Below, piece by piece: positions 23,610-30,758 of a DNA stretch of 62,152 bases (the stretch's first letter is position 1; the number at the start of each line of letters is the position of its first letter). The stretch spans positions 1 through 62,152 of the forward strand of contig CADBHQ010000018.1 of the NCBI GenBank assembly GCA_902794535.1, written 5' to 3'. Source of the DNA: Fibrobacter succinogenes (GTDB taxonomy: Bacteria; Fibrobacterota; Fibrobacteria; Fibrobacterales; Fibrobacteraceae). A program made the position numbers and the translations under genes. A model generated the notes under the pieces. It was given only the letters and a program-made list of their open reading frames with translations. It made no database searches and was not told where the DNA came from.

Positions 23610-24584
23610 CTAAATCGGAGTCTTGCTTTTCTCGCCGGCGATTTCTCGGACGAGTTTCGGCACGAGGTAGCCGGGCAGTTTGGTGCGGATTTCTGCAATC
23701 AGCTTGCGTGCTTCGTCATCGCTCACTTCAAAATGGGCAACTCCGTTCGCATGGTCCAGCTGGTGCAAGTAGTAGGGGAGCACGCCCTGTTCAAAAAGCG
23801 TGCGGCACAAGGCGGTGAGTTTGATTGCTTCATCGCTGATTCCCCGCAGCAACACGCTCTGGTTCAAGAGCGTCCAGCCGCTAAAGCGCAACTGTGCAAA
23901 TACGGTTGCCGATTCTTCGTCGAGTTCGTCGGCGTGGTCCACATGAGATACCAACACACAGCTAAACCTTGCCGGTAGTTCGCGCAACAATTCAAAATGC
24001 TGCATCACCAAGTCCGGGCGCATCACGGGGAGGCGCGTGTGGATTCTGAGCGTGGTGACCGAGGGGTGCATCGCAATCGCTTCAATCAGTTCGCGGAAGG
24101 CGCCGGGACCGAGAGTCAGCGGGTCGCCGCCCGAAAGAATCACTTCCCAAACGTCGGTGTGGGTGTCGAGCCAGTGGCTTACCTGGCGTGCAACGTCGGG
24201 TGTGTTCTGGAACGGGTAGTTCTTGCGGAAACAGAATCGACAACGGGCACCGCAGGTGGCGGTCGAGACAATCAAGGCGCGCTGGTCGTATTTCTGAATC
24301 ACGCAGTCGGATTTTCCGGCCGGTAAATCGCCCACGGGGTCATCTACAAACCCATCTACCTTCTTGAGTTCGTCTTTGGTCGGCAAAATTTCGCGCAACA
24401 GGGCGGCAGGGTCGCTCGCCTTCTTGATTAGGTCTGCATAATGCCTAGAACAAAGAAACGGAAACTTCGGATTCAGGTCAAGATCGGCAAGTGCGGTCGT
24501 TTTGGCGATAGTTGTCGCCAAATCGGATCCCAAATAGTCCAAAAAGTCAGGAATTTGCGTAAAAACGGTAACGGGGCTTTCCAT
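23610..24584 (-). CDS. epmB: EF-P beta-lysylation radical SAM protein EpmB
   Basis: 324 aa, KamA-like radical SAM enzyme with the CGARCRFCFRKNYPF cluster motif, then VILSGGDPLTL and TTLRIHTRLPVMRP. EpmB converts L-lysine to (R)-beta-lysine for attachment to translation factor EF-P. The short length compared with lysine 2,3-aminomutase (about 410 aa) and the divergent efp gene 41 bp away support EpmB over KamA. The ligase EpmA is not in the window. The ATG at 24584 lies in the shared AT-rich intergenic region. Confidence 0.9.
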   Translation of the reverse strand: MESPVTVFTQIPDFLDYLGSDLATTIAKTTALADLDLNPKFPFLCSRHYADLIKKASDPAALLREILPTKDELKKVDGFVDDPVGDLPAGKSDCVIQKYDQRALIVSTATCGARCRFCFRKNYPFQNTPDVARQVSHWLDTHTDVWEVILSGGDPLTLGPGAFRELIEAIAMHPSVTTLRIHTRLPVMRPDLVMQHFELLRELPARFSCVLVSHVDHADELDEESATVFAQLRFSGWTLLNQSVLLRGISDEAIKLTALCRTLFEQGVLPYYLHQLDHANGVAHFEVSDDEARKLIAEIRTKLPGYLVPKLVREIAGEKSKTPI

Positions 24585-24592
24585 TATATTGC
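24585..24592 (+). promoter_or_regulatory. TATATTGC promoter-like box of efp
   Basis: Matches TAnnTTTG at 6 of 8, the same variant as before mscS and gatC, 33 nt before the efp ATG. It overlaps the epmB start region. Confidence 0.35.
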
Positions 24593-24625
24593 TAAATTTA
24601 GAATCAAAATCAACAAGAGGATAAT

Positions 24626-25210
24626 ATGGGTACTGTAAGCACCAACGAATTCCGCAAGAAACTTAAAATCATGGTTGATGGTCAGCCGTACGAAATCATT
24701 GAAAACCAGTTCGTGAAGCCGGGTAAGGGTCAGGCCTTTAACCGCGTTCGCATCAAGAACTTGGTGACTGGCCGCACCCTCGAACGCACCTGGAAGAGTG
24801 GCGATACGGTTGAAGAAGCCGACGTGACCTTCACTGAAATGACTTACCTCTACAACGACGGTTCTACCTGGTACTTCCTGAACAACGAAACTCAGGAAAC
24901 CGAAGAAATCGCTAAGGAAGCCCTCAATGGCTGCGAAGTTTGGCTCCTCGATGGCGCTACTGTCGAAGTCACTTGGTGGAAGGACCCGAAGACTCAGGCA
25001 ACGCTTCCGATCGAAGTGATTCCGCCTACCTTCGTTGACCTCATGATCATCGACGCTCCTCCGGCAGTCCAGGGCAACACCAGCGGTAACGTGATGCGTG
25101 AATGCACCGTCGAAACCGGCGCTAAGGTGATGATCCCGCTCTTCATCGAAAACAATACCAAGATCCGCGTGGATACCCGCGACGGTTCTTACCTCGAAAG
25201 AGCTAAGTAA
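24626..25210 (+). CDS. efp: Elongation factor P
   Basis: 194 aa, three beta domains. The modification loop reads FVKPGKGQAF with Lys34 at the tip, the residue beta-lysylated by EpmA/EpmB; the divergent epmB gene agrees. EF-P relieves ribosome stalling at proline stretches. C-terminal domain: GNVMRECTVETGAKVMIPLF and IRVDTRDGSYLERAK. AAGAGGA precedes the ATG. Codon use is that of a highly expressed gene. Confidence 0.95.
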   Translation: MGTVSTNEFRKKLKIMVDGQPYEIIENQFVKPGKGQAFNRVRIKNLVTGRTLERTWKSGDTVEEADVTFTEMTYLYNDGSTWYFLNNETQETEEIAKEALNGCEVWLLDGATVEVTWWKDPKTQATLPIEVIPPTFVDLMIIDAPPAVQGNTSGNVMRECTVETGAKVMIPLFIENNTKIRVDTRDGSYLERAK

Positions 25211-25218
25211 TCTTAGTA

Positions 25219-25265
25219 TGTCATCCTGAGCGGAACGCCGTAAGGCGTGAAGTCGAAGGATCTAG
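25219..25265 (+). repeat. TGTCATCCTGAGCGGA repeat with inner hairpin ACGCC-GTAA-GGCGT
   Basis: Outer sequence TGTCATCCTGAGCGGA...GTCGAAGGATCTAG, with inner stem ACGCC (25235-25239), GTAA, GGCGT. The same outer sequence with a different inner stem lies inside hrpB (46881-46924). It is just after the efp stop. Confidence 0.75.
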
Positions 25266-25277
25266 AAATTCGAAATG

Positions 25278-25305
25278 CTCCTGGCTCCGGCTGGGAGCTT
25301 TCTTT
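25278..25305 (+). terminator. Terminator after efp
   Basis: GCTCC (25278-25282) and GGAGC (25294-25298) enclose a GC-rich 11-nt loop, followed by TTTCTTT. A modest stem. Confidence 0.5.
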
Positions 25306-25311
25306 GTATGT

Positions 25312-25496
25312 AGGGGGAAGAGTCCCCCTCGCTGCAACCGCCCTTGGCGTTTTCCGCTACCCCCTCTCCTAAGGGGCTCCGCCCCCTAAAACCCTCAATG
25401 GTGCCACACTGATTCGAAATGCCTAACGGCATTTCCATTTTTTTTGTTTTATCATAACAGGAATCACGTTAGTGATTCCCAATCCGTGTGGCAATT
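25312..25496 (+). repeat. Composite hairpin repeat, copy 2 (66-bp module inverted)
   Basis: Same order of hairpins A (AGGGGGA/TCCCCCT, 25312-25329) and B (AGGGGC, TCC, GCCCC, 25372-25385) and the same AAAACCC tract as copy 1. The arms CCACACTGATT (25404-25414) and AATCCGTGTGG (25481-25491) then flank a module again exactly 66 bp long, but in reverse complement: AAATGCC-TAAC-GGCATTT (25417-25434) first and GGAATCAC-GTTA-GTGATTCC (25460-25479) second. Identity of the inverted module to copy 1 is about 58 of 66. Confidence 0.85.
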
Positions 25497-25524
25497 ACTT
25501 TATTGAATTCTCGTTCTTTGTATG

Positions 25525-25572
25525 CATTGACAATCTGTCTATAGAATAAGGGCGCTGGGGGCGCCTTTTTTT
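25525..25572 (+). repeat. 47-bp direct repeat with terminator, copy 1
   Basis: CATTGACAATCTGTCTATA, one variable base, AATAAG, then GGCGCT-GGG-GGCGCC and a T-run. Copy 2 at 26633 differs at 3 positions. The two copies bracket the FISUMP lipoprotein gene. Confidence 0.8.
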
Positions 25573-25581
25573 ATATGGGGA

Positions 25582-25604
25582 CCACACGGAATCTGTGTGA
25601 CAAT
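25582..25604 (+). repeat. Arms-only remnant of the hairpin module
   Basis: CCACACGGA, ATC, TGTGTGACAAT: the two outer arms of the 66-bp module nearly joined, without either inner hairpin. AATCTGTGTGACAAT matches the complement of the copy 1 left arm at 14 of 15. Confidence 0.5.
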
Positions 25605-25608
25605 AAAC

Positions 25609-25616
25609 TACATTTG
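25609..25616 (+). promoter_or_regulatory. TACATTTG promoter box of the FISUMP gene
   Basis: Exact TAnnTTTG, 35 nt before the ATG at 25652. It begins just downstream of the arms-only remnant. Confidence 0.5.
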
Positions 25617-25651
25617 CCTTATAGAATCCGTGATTAATCAGGAGGGCCTTT

Positions 25652-26626
25652 ATGAAACGTTTTGCTGCATTATTGGTTTCTGCAGTTTTGTTCGTTGCGT
25701 GCGGTGATGATTCTAGCAGTTCCGCATCAGCACCTGTTTTGGATGAAGACTTATCTTCATCTAGTGTTGAGTCCAACAACGTATCCTCGTCATCGGTCAA
25801 GTCCGGCGGCAGTTGGGTGAAATTATCCTCTAGCGTCACGCCGGAGTCGAGTTCCAGTAGTGTTTCCCAAGAAGTGTCCAGCAGTTCTATGGAGTCTAGT
25901 AGCAGTTCGGCAATTTTGGAGTGTAACGATGGGTCTAGGTGGAGTTGGGACGTTCCGAAGGAGAGTCGCTTGAATCCGGACATTTCCTACGACTCCATAA
26001 TAGATTCTCGCGACAATAAAGTCTATAAGACGGTGAAAATCGGTGACCAAGTGTGGATGGCAGAGAACTTGAACTATTACGATGAAACTCTTGATGGAAT
26101 CAGTTGGTGTTTTGATGATGATCCGAAGAAATGCGAGGTTGCGGGTCGCCTTTACACTTGGGCTGCAGCGATTGATTCGGTCGGGTTATATGACGATGGC
26201 AATGGTGTGGAATGTGGTTATGGTATAGATTGTTCCCTGCCCGACACGGTGTATGGAATTTGCCCATCTGGTTGGCACCTGCCTAGTCGCGTGGAATGGA
26301 AAACATTGATTGCTGTAGTAGGCGGAGATTCAACGGCTGGTAAGATGTTGAAGTCACAAACGGGATGGGTTGATTGTGGCAATGGTACGGATGATTTTGG
26401 CTTTTCTGCGTTGCCTGCTGGCGAATATAACCCGGATGGCACTTATTTCAAATTTACCTTAGATGGCTACATGGGCTCATTTTGGAGTGCATCTGAAGCT
26501 AGATATTTGGATATTCAAGAAGAAGCTGACCGCTTGAGCTTGAGCTCTAGTATCGAGAACGTGTATCTGGTTGGTTGGGGTAAGAACCGCGGTTATTCTG
26601 TCCGTTGCATCAAGAATGAACCATAG
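25652..26626 (+). CDS. FISUMP-domain lipoprotein (Fibrobacter major paralogous family)
   Basis: 324 aa. A lipoprotein signal with Cys17 (FVACGDDSSSS), then a poly-Ser/Val linker to about residue 90, then the TIGR02145 Fibrobacter paralogous domain: NKVYKTVKIGDQVWMAENLN, AGRLYTWAAAID, CPSGWHLPSRVEWKTLI, WSASEA and the ending YSVRCIKNEP. Members are numerous in Fibrobacter and exposed on the cell surface; their biochemical role is unknown. AGGAGGG precedes the ATG. The gene lies between two 47-bp terminator-bearing direct repeats, so the unit looks like one cassette of a formerly larger or mobile set. Confidence 0.88.
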   Translation: MKRFAALLVSAVLFVACGDDSSSSASAPVLDEDLSSSSVESNNVSSSSVKSGGSWVKLSSSVTPESSSSSVSQEVSSSSMESSSSSAILECNDGSRWSWDVPKESRLNPDISYDSIIDSRDNKVYKTVKIGDQVWMAENLNYYDETLDGISWCFDDDPKKCEVAGRLYTWAAAIDSVGLYDDGNGVECGYGIDCSLPDTVYGICPSGWHLPSRVEWKTLIAVVGGDSTAGKMLKSQTGWVDCGNGTDDFGFSALPAGEYNPDGTYFKFTLDGYMGSFWSASEARYLDIQEEADRLSLSSSIENVYLVGWGKNRGYSVRCIKNEP

Positions 26627-26632
26627 GTCATC

Positions 26633-26680
26633 CATTGACAATCTGTCTATAAAATAAGGGCGCCGGTGGCGCCTTTTTTG
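26633..26680 (+). repeat. 47-bp direct repeat with terminator, copy 2
   Basis: Same sequence as 25525-25571 with three changes. Its terminator is GGCGCC-GGT-GGCGCC followed by six T. It starts 6 bp after the FISUMP stop. Confidence 0.85.
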
Positions 26681-26729
26681 CTAATTTCAGGATAATTTTA
26701 AGATGGATGTTTGAAAAAGAAGGGTTGTC

Positions 26730-28310
26730 ATGAGATTTTTTAACAAATTCTCTGGTTTCGTGCCTGCTGCATGCGTTGCTGCGGGCTTAATGTCGTTCGG
26801 TGCAATTCAGGCGAATGCCGCTCCGGACCCGAATTTCCACATTTACATCGCGTATGGCCAGTCCAACATGGGCGGCACTGCCGATGCTCAAAGTGCAGAC
26901 AAGGTCGAAAACTCGCGCTTCAAGATTTTTGCGACGCAAAAGTGCTCGGGCAAGGGCCGCAACACGCTGGGCGAGGTTTACCCGGCGGTGCCTTCTCTCT
27001 TTAACTGCGGCAACACGATTTCGATTGCTGACTGGTTCGGGCGTACGATGGCCGACAGCATGCCCGATGTAACGGTTGGAATTATCCCGGTTGCAGTGGG
27101 TGGCGCGAGCATCAAGCTCTTTGACCAAGACCAGTATGCCAGTTACCTTTCAACGGCCGAAAGCTGGCTCCAGAACTATGCGAAGGAATATGCGAGCGAT
27201 GGTAACGTGACAAAGACGATTATCGATATCGCAAAGAAGGCGCAGGAAAAGGGCGTCATTAAGGGATTCATTTTCCATCAGGGTGAAACCGATGGCGGCT
27301 ACCCGGACTGGCCGAAAATCGTGAAGAAGACTCGCGACGACATTCTCAAGGCGCTCGACATGAGTTCCGACACGGTGCCGTTCGTGGCGGGCGAGCTCCT
27401 GCGTTCGGGCTGCTGCTATTCCGACCGCGTGTCGAAACTCCCGAATTCGATGGACAATACCTATTACGCGTCGTCCGAAGGCCTTGACGGCAACGGCGTG
27501 GACCGCTATCACTTCGGTCACGATGCCTACGTGACGTTCGGCAAACGCTATGCCGAACAGATGCTTAAGGCGGTGAACCGCGCTCCGGTGGTACCTGAAC
27601 CGCAGAAGCCGTTCAAGGGCAAATCGTTTGAAATTCCCGGCAAGATCGAGGCCGAAGACTTCGACATCCCGGGTGTCGGCTCGGGCAACGACTCCTACAA
27701 GGAAAACGATTCCGAAGACCATGGCGGTACCAATTACCGCGAAGGTACAGGCGTCGACATTTACAAGAAGGCGACGGGCTACATCGTGGGCTACAACCAG
27801 GAAGGCGAATGGCTCGAATACAGCGTGAATGTCAAGGAAGCGGGCGAGTACGCTTTCTTGGCGGCGGTTGCATCCGCAAACGAGACTTCGGGCTTCCAGA
27901 TGTCGCTCGACGGCAAGAACATCACGGATGTGATTTCTGTTCCGAAAAACGAAGGCGAGGACAACTACGACGACTATAACAAGGTACGGGCGACGGTGAA
28001 CCTCCCCGCGGGCGAACACATATTGCGCTTTACGGTGACCGGTTCCTGGATGGACGTGGATTACTTTGTGTTCGGAGAGGATGAAGTCGTTTGCGTTGAT
28101 GAATGCACAGACTTTGTAAGGCCTGCGCTATCGCATGCGACCGGAACCGAAAGCTACCGCATGTTCGACATGAATGGCAACTATCTTGGAACGGTGCGGG
28201 CCTCTGGAATGCAGGAACTCCGTGCCAGCGCGAAAGCTCTCGTGAAAAACGGCGGCTCGTATTACGTGAAGTCAAAGAACGGCTCCGCAACAATCCGCGT
28301 GACGAAGTAA
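26730..28310 (+). CDS. Secreted CE6 acetylxylan esterase with CBM6
   Basis: 526 aa. A signal peptide ends near ANAA (about residue 31). The SGNH/CE6 esterase domain (about 33-285) has the nucleophile motif YGQSNMGG, FHQGETDGG, and the late histidine region DRYHFGHDAY. A CBM6 (about 293-440) follows: PGKIEAEDFD, EGEWLEYSVNV, WMDVDYFVFGE. The C-terminus (about 465-526) is the short Fibrobacter sorting-type module: SYRMFDMNGNYLGTVRASGM and SGS-like ATIRVTK. It would remove acetyl groups from xylan outside the cell, with CBM6 anchoring to xylan, as for the known Fibrobacter succinogenes Axe6 enzymes. AAGGG precedes the ATG. Confidence 0.9.
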   Translation: MRFFNKFSGFVPAACVAAGLMSFGAIQANAAPDPNFHIYIAYGQSNMGGTADAQSADKVENSRFKIFATQKCSGKGRNTLGEVYPAVPSLFNCGNTISIADWFGRTMADSMPDVTVGIIPVAVGGASIKLFDQDQYASYLSTAESWLQNYAKEYASDGNVTKTIIDIAKKAQEKGVIKGFIFHQGETDGGYPDWPKIVKKTRDDILKALDMSSDTVPFVAGELLRSGCCYSDRVSKLPNSMDNTYYASSEGLDGNGVDRYHFGHDAYVTFGKRYAEQMLKAVNRAPVVPEPQKPFKGKSFEIPGKIEAEDFDIPGVGSGNDSYKENDSEDHGGTNYREGTGVDIYKKATGYIVGYNQEGEWLEYSVNVKEAGEYAFLAAVASANETSGFQMSLDGKNITDVISVPKNEGEDNYDDYNKVRATVNLPAGEHILRFTVTGSWMDVDYFVFGEDEVVCVDECTDFVRPALSHATGTESYRMFDMNGNYLGTVRASGMQELRASAKALVKNGGSYYVKSKNGSATIRVTK

Positions 28311-28317
28311 TCGTTTA

Positions 28318-29055
28318 CTAGTGCGTAATCCTTATCATCAGTCCGATAGAGTAGCTTGAATTGGATTCGTGTTCTATTTCGTTTAGATATTCAACTCCAG
28401 TTTCTTCTTCTAGGCCGCCGATGGTGTAGTTTAAAGCGAAACCTAAGCTCCAACGTCTGCTAATCCAAAAGTCCTTGCCAATTTCAAATCGACAAAAGAT
28501 GTTGGCAAACGAGACTGTTATGGTATTATCGTAAATACTGTTGTAATAGTGGTCTGTGATGGTGACGATGTCTATTATTAGACCAGGACAGATTCCAAGG
28601 AACAGGCCGTAGAATGGACTTTCTTTGTCTTGGAAGGGGTAGAATTCTCCGCCAATACCGAGAAGAAATCTGAAGTCATCGTCCCCATCTTCTTCAAAAG
28701 AGCCTTCTCTGTGCAGTTGAGTTCCGGTGCGTTCGATTTCGTCTTCGTAGCGGCCGGAACCGTAGCCCCATCCGAGCGCGCCATAAATGGAGGCCACATT
28801 GGCGATTGAACCTCCGAGACGAAATTCGTCGTATCCAAGATAGCCGGAATAATTCTCCTTTTCTTTTTCAACGTTTTTGTCTGGGAAAGAAGTTGTTTTC
28901 TGACTCAAATTAGCAAGGACGATTCCCGTGTTTACGGAAAAGTAAAATCCTTTGTGGGCGTGGTAGTATTCGTCATTCTCATTTGAATTAGAGTTTGATT
29001 GCGCAAAAACACAAAATGCAGATAGCAATATTGCCGAAATAATTTTCTTCATCAA
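28318..29055 (-). CDS. Outer-membrane beta-barrel-like protein, unknown
   Basis: 245 aa, not assigned to a family. A signal peptide (MMKKIISAILLSAFCVFA) is followed by an Asn/Glu-rich segment and beta strands of outer-membrane porin type: GFYFSVNTGIVLANLSQ, YGALGWGYGSGRYED, FLLGIGGEFYPFQD, and the end SYSIGLMIRITH. It is convergent with the CE6 gene with 7 bp between stops. AAGGCG lies upstream of the ATG. AT-rich compared with neighbours. Confidence 0.55.
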   Translation of the reverse strand: MMKKIISAILLSAFCVFAQSNSNSNENDEYYHAHKGFYFSVNTGIVLANLSQKTTSFPDKNVEKEKENYSGYLGYDEFRLGGSIANVASIYGALGWGYGSGRYEDEIERTGTQLHREGSFEEDGDDDFRFLLGIGGEFYPFQDKESPFYGLFLGICPGLIIDIVTITDHYYNSIYDNTITVSFANIFCRFEIGKDFWISRRWSLGFALNYTIGGLEEETGVEYLNEIEHESNSSYSIGLMIRITH

Positions 29056-29076
29056 AGTTTCGCCTTTTTATTTGAT

Positions 29077-30051
29077 TTATTTTATGGCGGCCCTAAATAC
29101 TTTTGCGACTTCGTCCGGGTTGTCGCTTTTTAGCCAGCTGAGAGTTTCGGTGCCGCGGTAGCTCCAGGCGAAAATGTTGTCGATGCCTGCTTTGCGGCTT
29201 TCGACCACGGCTATTGCCAAATCATTTTCGCGGCCCGCTTCAATTTGGTATGCCTTAATCCACATCTGCACGGCCTTGCCGTACTTGGTAGCGACATCCA
29301 CAAGCTTCTTGGCTGTCTCGGCGTATTTCTCGCGGACCCATTCTTCGGTGGCGCCGCGTTCCCAGTACGGGTCGCTTGCGACTTCGTCGACACTTTCGAG
29401 GCTTGCCACGCGGCCCCAGTCATCGAGGCCGGCGGGGAACCACGGCGGCAGCATGCAAACGCAGTTGCGCTTGCCGCGGGCGTGAACATCTTCTGTCATT
29501 TCTTTCAGAAAATCAATCAGACTGTCTTCGCGGAATTTCAAAACATCGGCGGTAAGTTCGGCGGGCATATTGTAGCCGAATTGCTTGCGGAACTTGGCTT
29601 GGCATTTTTCGCAACGACAGCTCCAATTGCTAAGACCGCCCTTTTCGAAATAGAAATGCGGCTCGTCCCAGAAAATCGTGCTCACCTTCGTGGCGCAAAC
29701 GGATTCAATCCACTTGTGCATGTAAGCGCGGAATTCCGGATGGTTCGGGCAGGCGGCTACCTTGGGCTTGCCGTCGAGTGCCACCTGGCATAAGTCGTGG
29801 TTGCGTGCAGTCAACTCCGAATACGCTTCGCCGCCAAATACGCGGCCCACACCCCAAGGGTTCACGTAGACCGTCAGACCTAAGTCTGCGGACTGATCTA
29901 TGATATCCTTCATGGTGTCGTAATAGTATTGCTGGTCTTCTTCGCTCCAGGTATGGAGCACTGCGTTAAAACCTGCCGCCTTGATATCTTGCATATCGGC
30001 AAGAACATGCTTAGGCGAACGCACGCCAAAATAACTTACGCCTTTAATCAT
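29077..30051 (-). CDS. Putative TIM-barrel glycoside-hydrolase-like protein
   Basis: 324 aa, no signal peptide. It looks like a (beta/alpha)8 barrel: MIKGVSYFGVRSPKH, AAGFNAVLHTWSEED, LGLTVYVNPWGVGRVFGG, KVSTIFWDEPHFYF, NCVCMLPPWFPAGLDDWGRV, VQMWIKAYQIEAGRE, and IDNIFAWSYRGTETLSWL. The WDEPHF acid pair and the aromatic-rich strands are typical of glycosidase-like enzymes. A Cys pair (CRCEKC, about 155-160) could bind metal. Substrate unknown. A cytoplasmic location suggests action on imported oligosaccharide or glycogen-like material (inference). TACATTAC ends 5 nt before the ATG, with no Shine-Dalgarno sequence. Confidence 0.5.
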   Translation of the reverse strand: MIKGVSYFGVRSPKHVLADMQDIKAAGFNAVLHTWSEEDQQYYYDTMKDIIDQSADLGLTVYVNPWGVGRVFGGEAYSELTARNHDLCQVALDGKPKVAACPNHPEFRAYMHKWIESVCATKVSTIFWDEPHFYFEKGGLSNWSCRCEKCQAKFRKQFGYNMPAELTADVLKFREDSLIDFLKEMTEDVHARGKRNCVCMLPPWFPAGLDDWGRVASLESVDEVASDPYWERGATEEWVREKYAETAKKLVDVATKYGKAVQMWIKAYQIEAGRENDLAIAVVESRKAGIDNIFAWSYRGTETLSWLKSDNPDEVAKVFRAAIK

Positions 30052-30070
30052 AGTGAGTAATGTAGTATTT

Positions 30071-30123
30071 AGAATTTAGAGCTTAGAGCTTAGAACTTAG
30101 AAAATGTCTAAGTTCTACCAACT
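30071..30123 (+). repeat. TTAGAGCTTAGAAC-type iteration repeat
   Basis: Iterates TTAGARCTTAGA units and ends in CTAAGTTCTACCAACT (30108-30123). The last 16 bases recur exactly at 40905-40920. Confidence 0.65.
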
Positions 30124-30135
30124 GTGCCGCAGGCA

Positions 30136-30558
30136 CTAGTTATTTGCCCACTGGGGCGATCCGCTTTTGAGCAACACCTGTTCCAGAGTGCTATACCATT
30201 CGTCTTCACTCACGGGTTTGCGGACCCAGTAATAATTTTCGTCGCACTGGGGGAGCGGCATGTTGTCGGGCACCAATTCCACAATCCACGATTCAGGAAT
30301 ACCGTCGTGCAAAAGCTTGCTGAACTTGAGGTTCTGTTCGTGCGGGCGATCTGCGTGGTCGAGAATGATAAGTGCGGGGGACTGTCCGATAATCAAGGCT
30401 GATTCCAAAAGGTTCGTTGCGTCTTCGATCGAATTGCAAGTGTACATGGTGGAATCTTCTGCCAAATCGCCGTGCTCCAAAAGCCAACGGAAAGTCCATT
30501 GACTGAGGCGGTCTAAGCTACCGGGGGAGGACGGAGCGATGAAGAAAATGTGTCCCAT
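30136..30558 (-). CDS. Degenerate receiver-like protein, unknown
   Basis: 140 aa. The layout is CheY-like: MGHIFFIAPSSPG (beta 1), PALIILDHADRP with Asp where the phospho-acceptor sits (about residue 87), SWIVELV (beta 4), and YYWVRKPVSEDEW with the conserved lysine-proline pair. The acidic pair after beta 1 is missing, so phosphorylation may be lost. No output domain. TATCTTTT ends 5 nt before the ATG. Role unknown; possibly a partner of the surface or motility systems nearby. Confidence 0.5.
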   Translation of the reverse strand: MGHIFFIAPSSPGSLDRLSQWTFRWLLEHGDLAEDSTMYTCNSIEDATNLLESALIIGQSPALIILDHADRPHEQNLKFSKLLHDGIPESWIVELVPDNMPLPQCDENYYWVRKPVSEDEWYSTLEQVLLKSGSPQWANN

Positions 30559-30563
30559 GGCCT

Positions 30564-30571
30564 AAAAGATA
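30564..30571 (-). promoter_or_regulatory. TATCTTTT promoter box of the receiver-like gene
   Basis: 7 of 8 to TAnnTTTG on the minus strand, 5 nt before the ATG at 30558. Confidence 0.4.
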
Positions 30572-30746
30572 GGTAATTCTCCCAAATTGTGGATAGATTT
30601 TTTCGCCTTTTTCAAAAAATATTTTTTGTCAAAAAGAAACACTCAATTTATCAACAACTTACCGCCAAATTGTTTTGTTTGGAATTTTTAGAATGGTTGA
30701 AGCGGGCGCGCGGTGTTGATAATAAATGAGTTTTTTTGAAGATTTA

Positions 30747-30754
30747 TAAATTTG
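30747..30754 (+). promoter_or_regulatory. TAAATTTG promoter box of thiL
   Basis: Exact TAnnTTTG, ending 4 nt before the ATG at 30759, with no Shine-Dalgarno sequence. Confidence 0.5.
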
Positions 30755-30758
30755 GAAT

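Noticed and set aside
25221..25500. Small gene between efp and the FISUMP gene
   Set aside because: The tract is made of repeats and terminators, with no ORF that has a start signal and non-repeat sequence.
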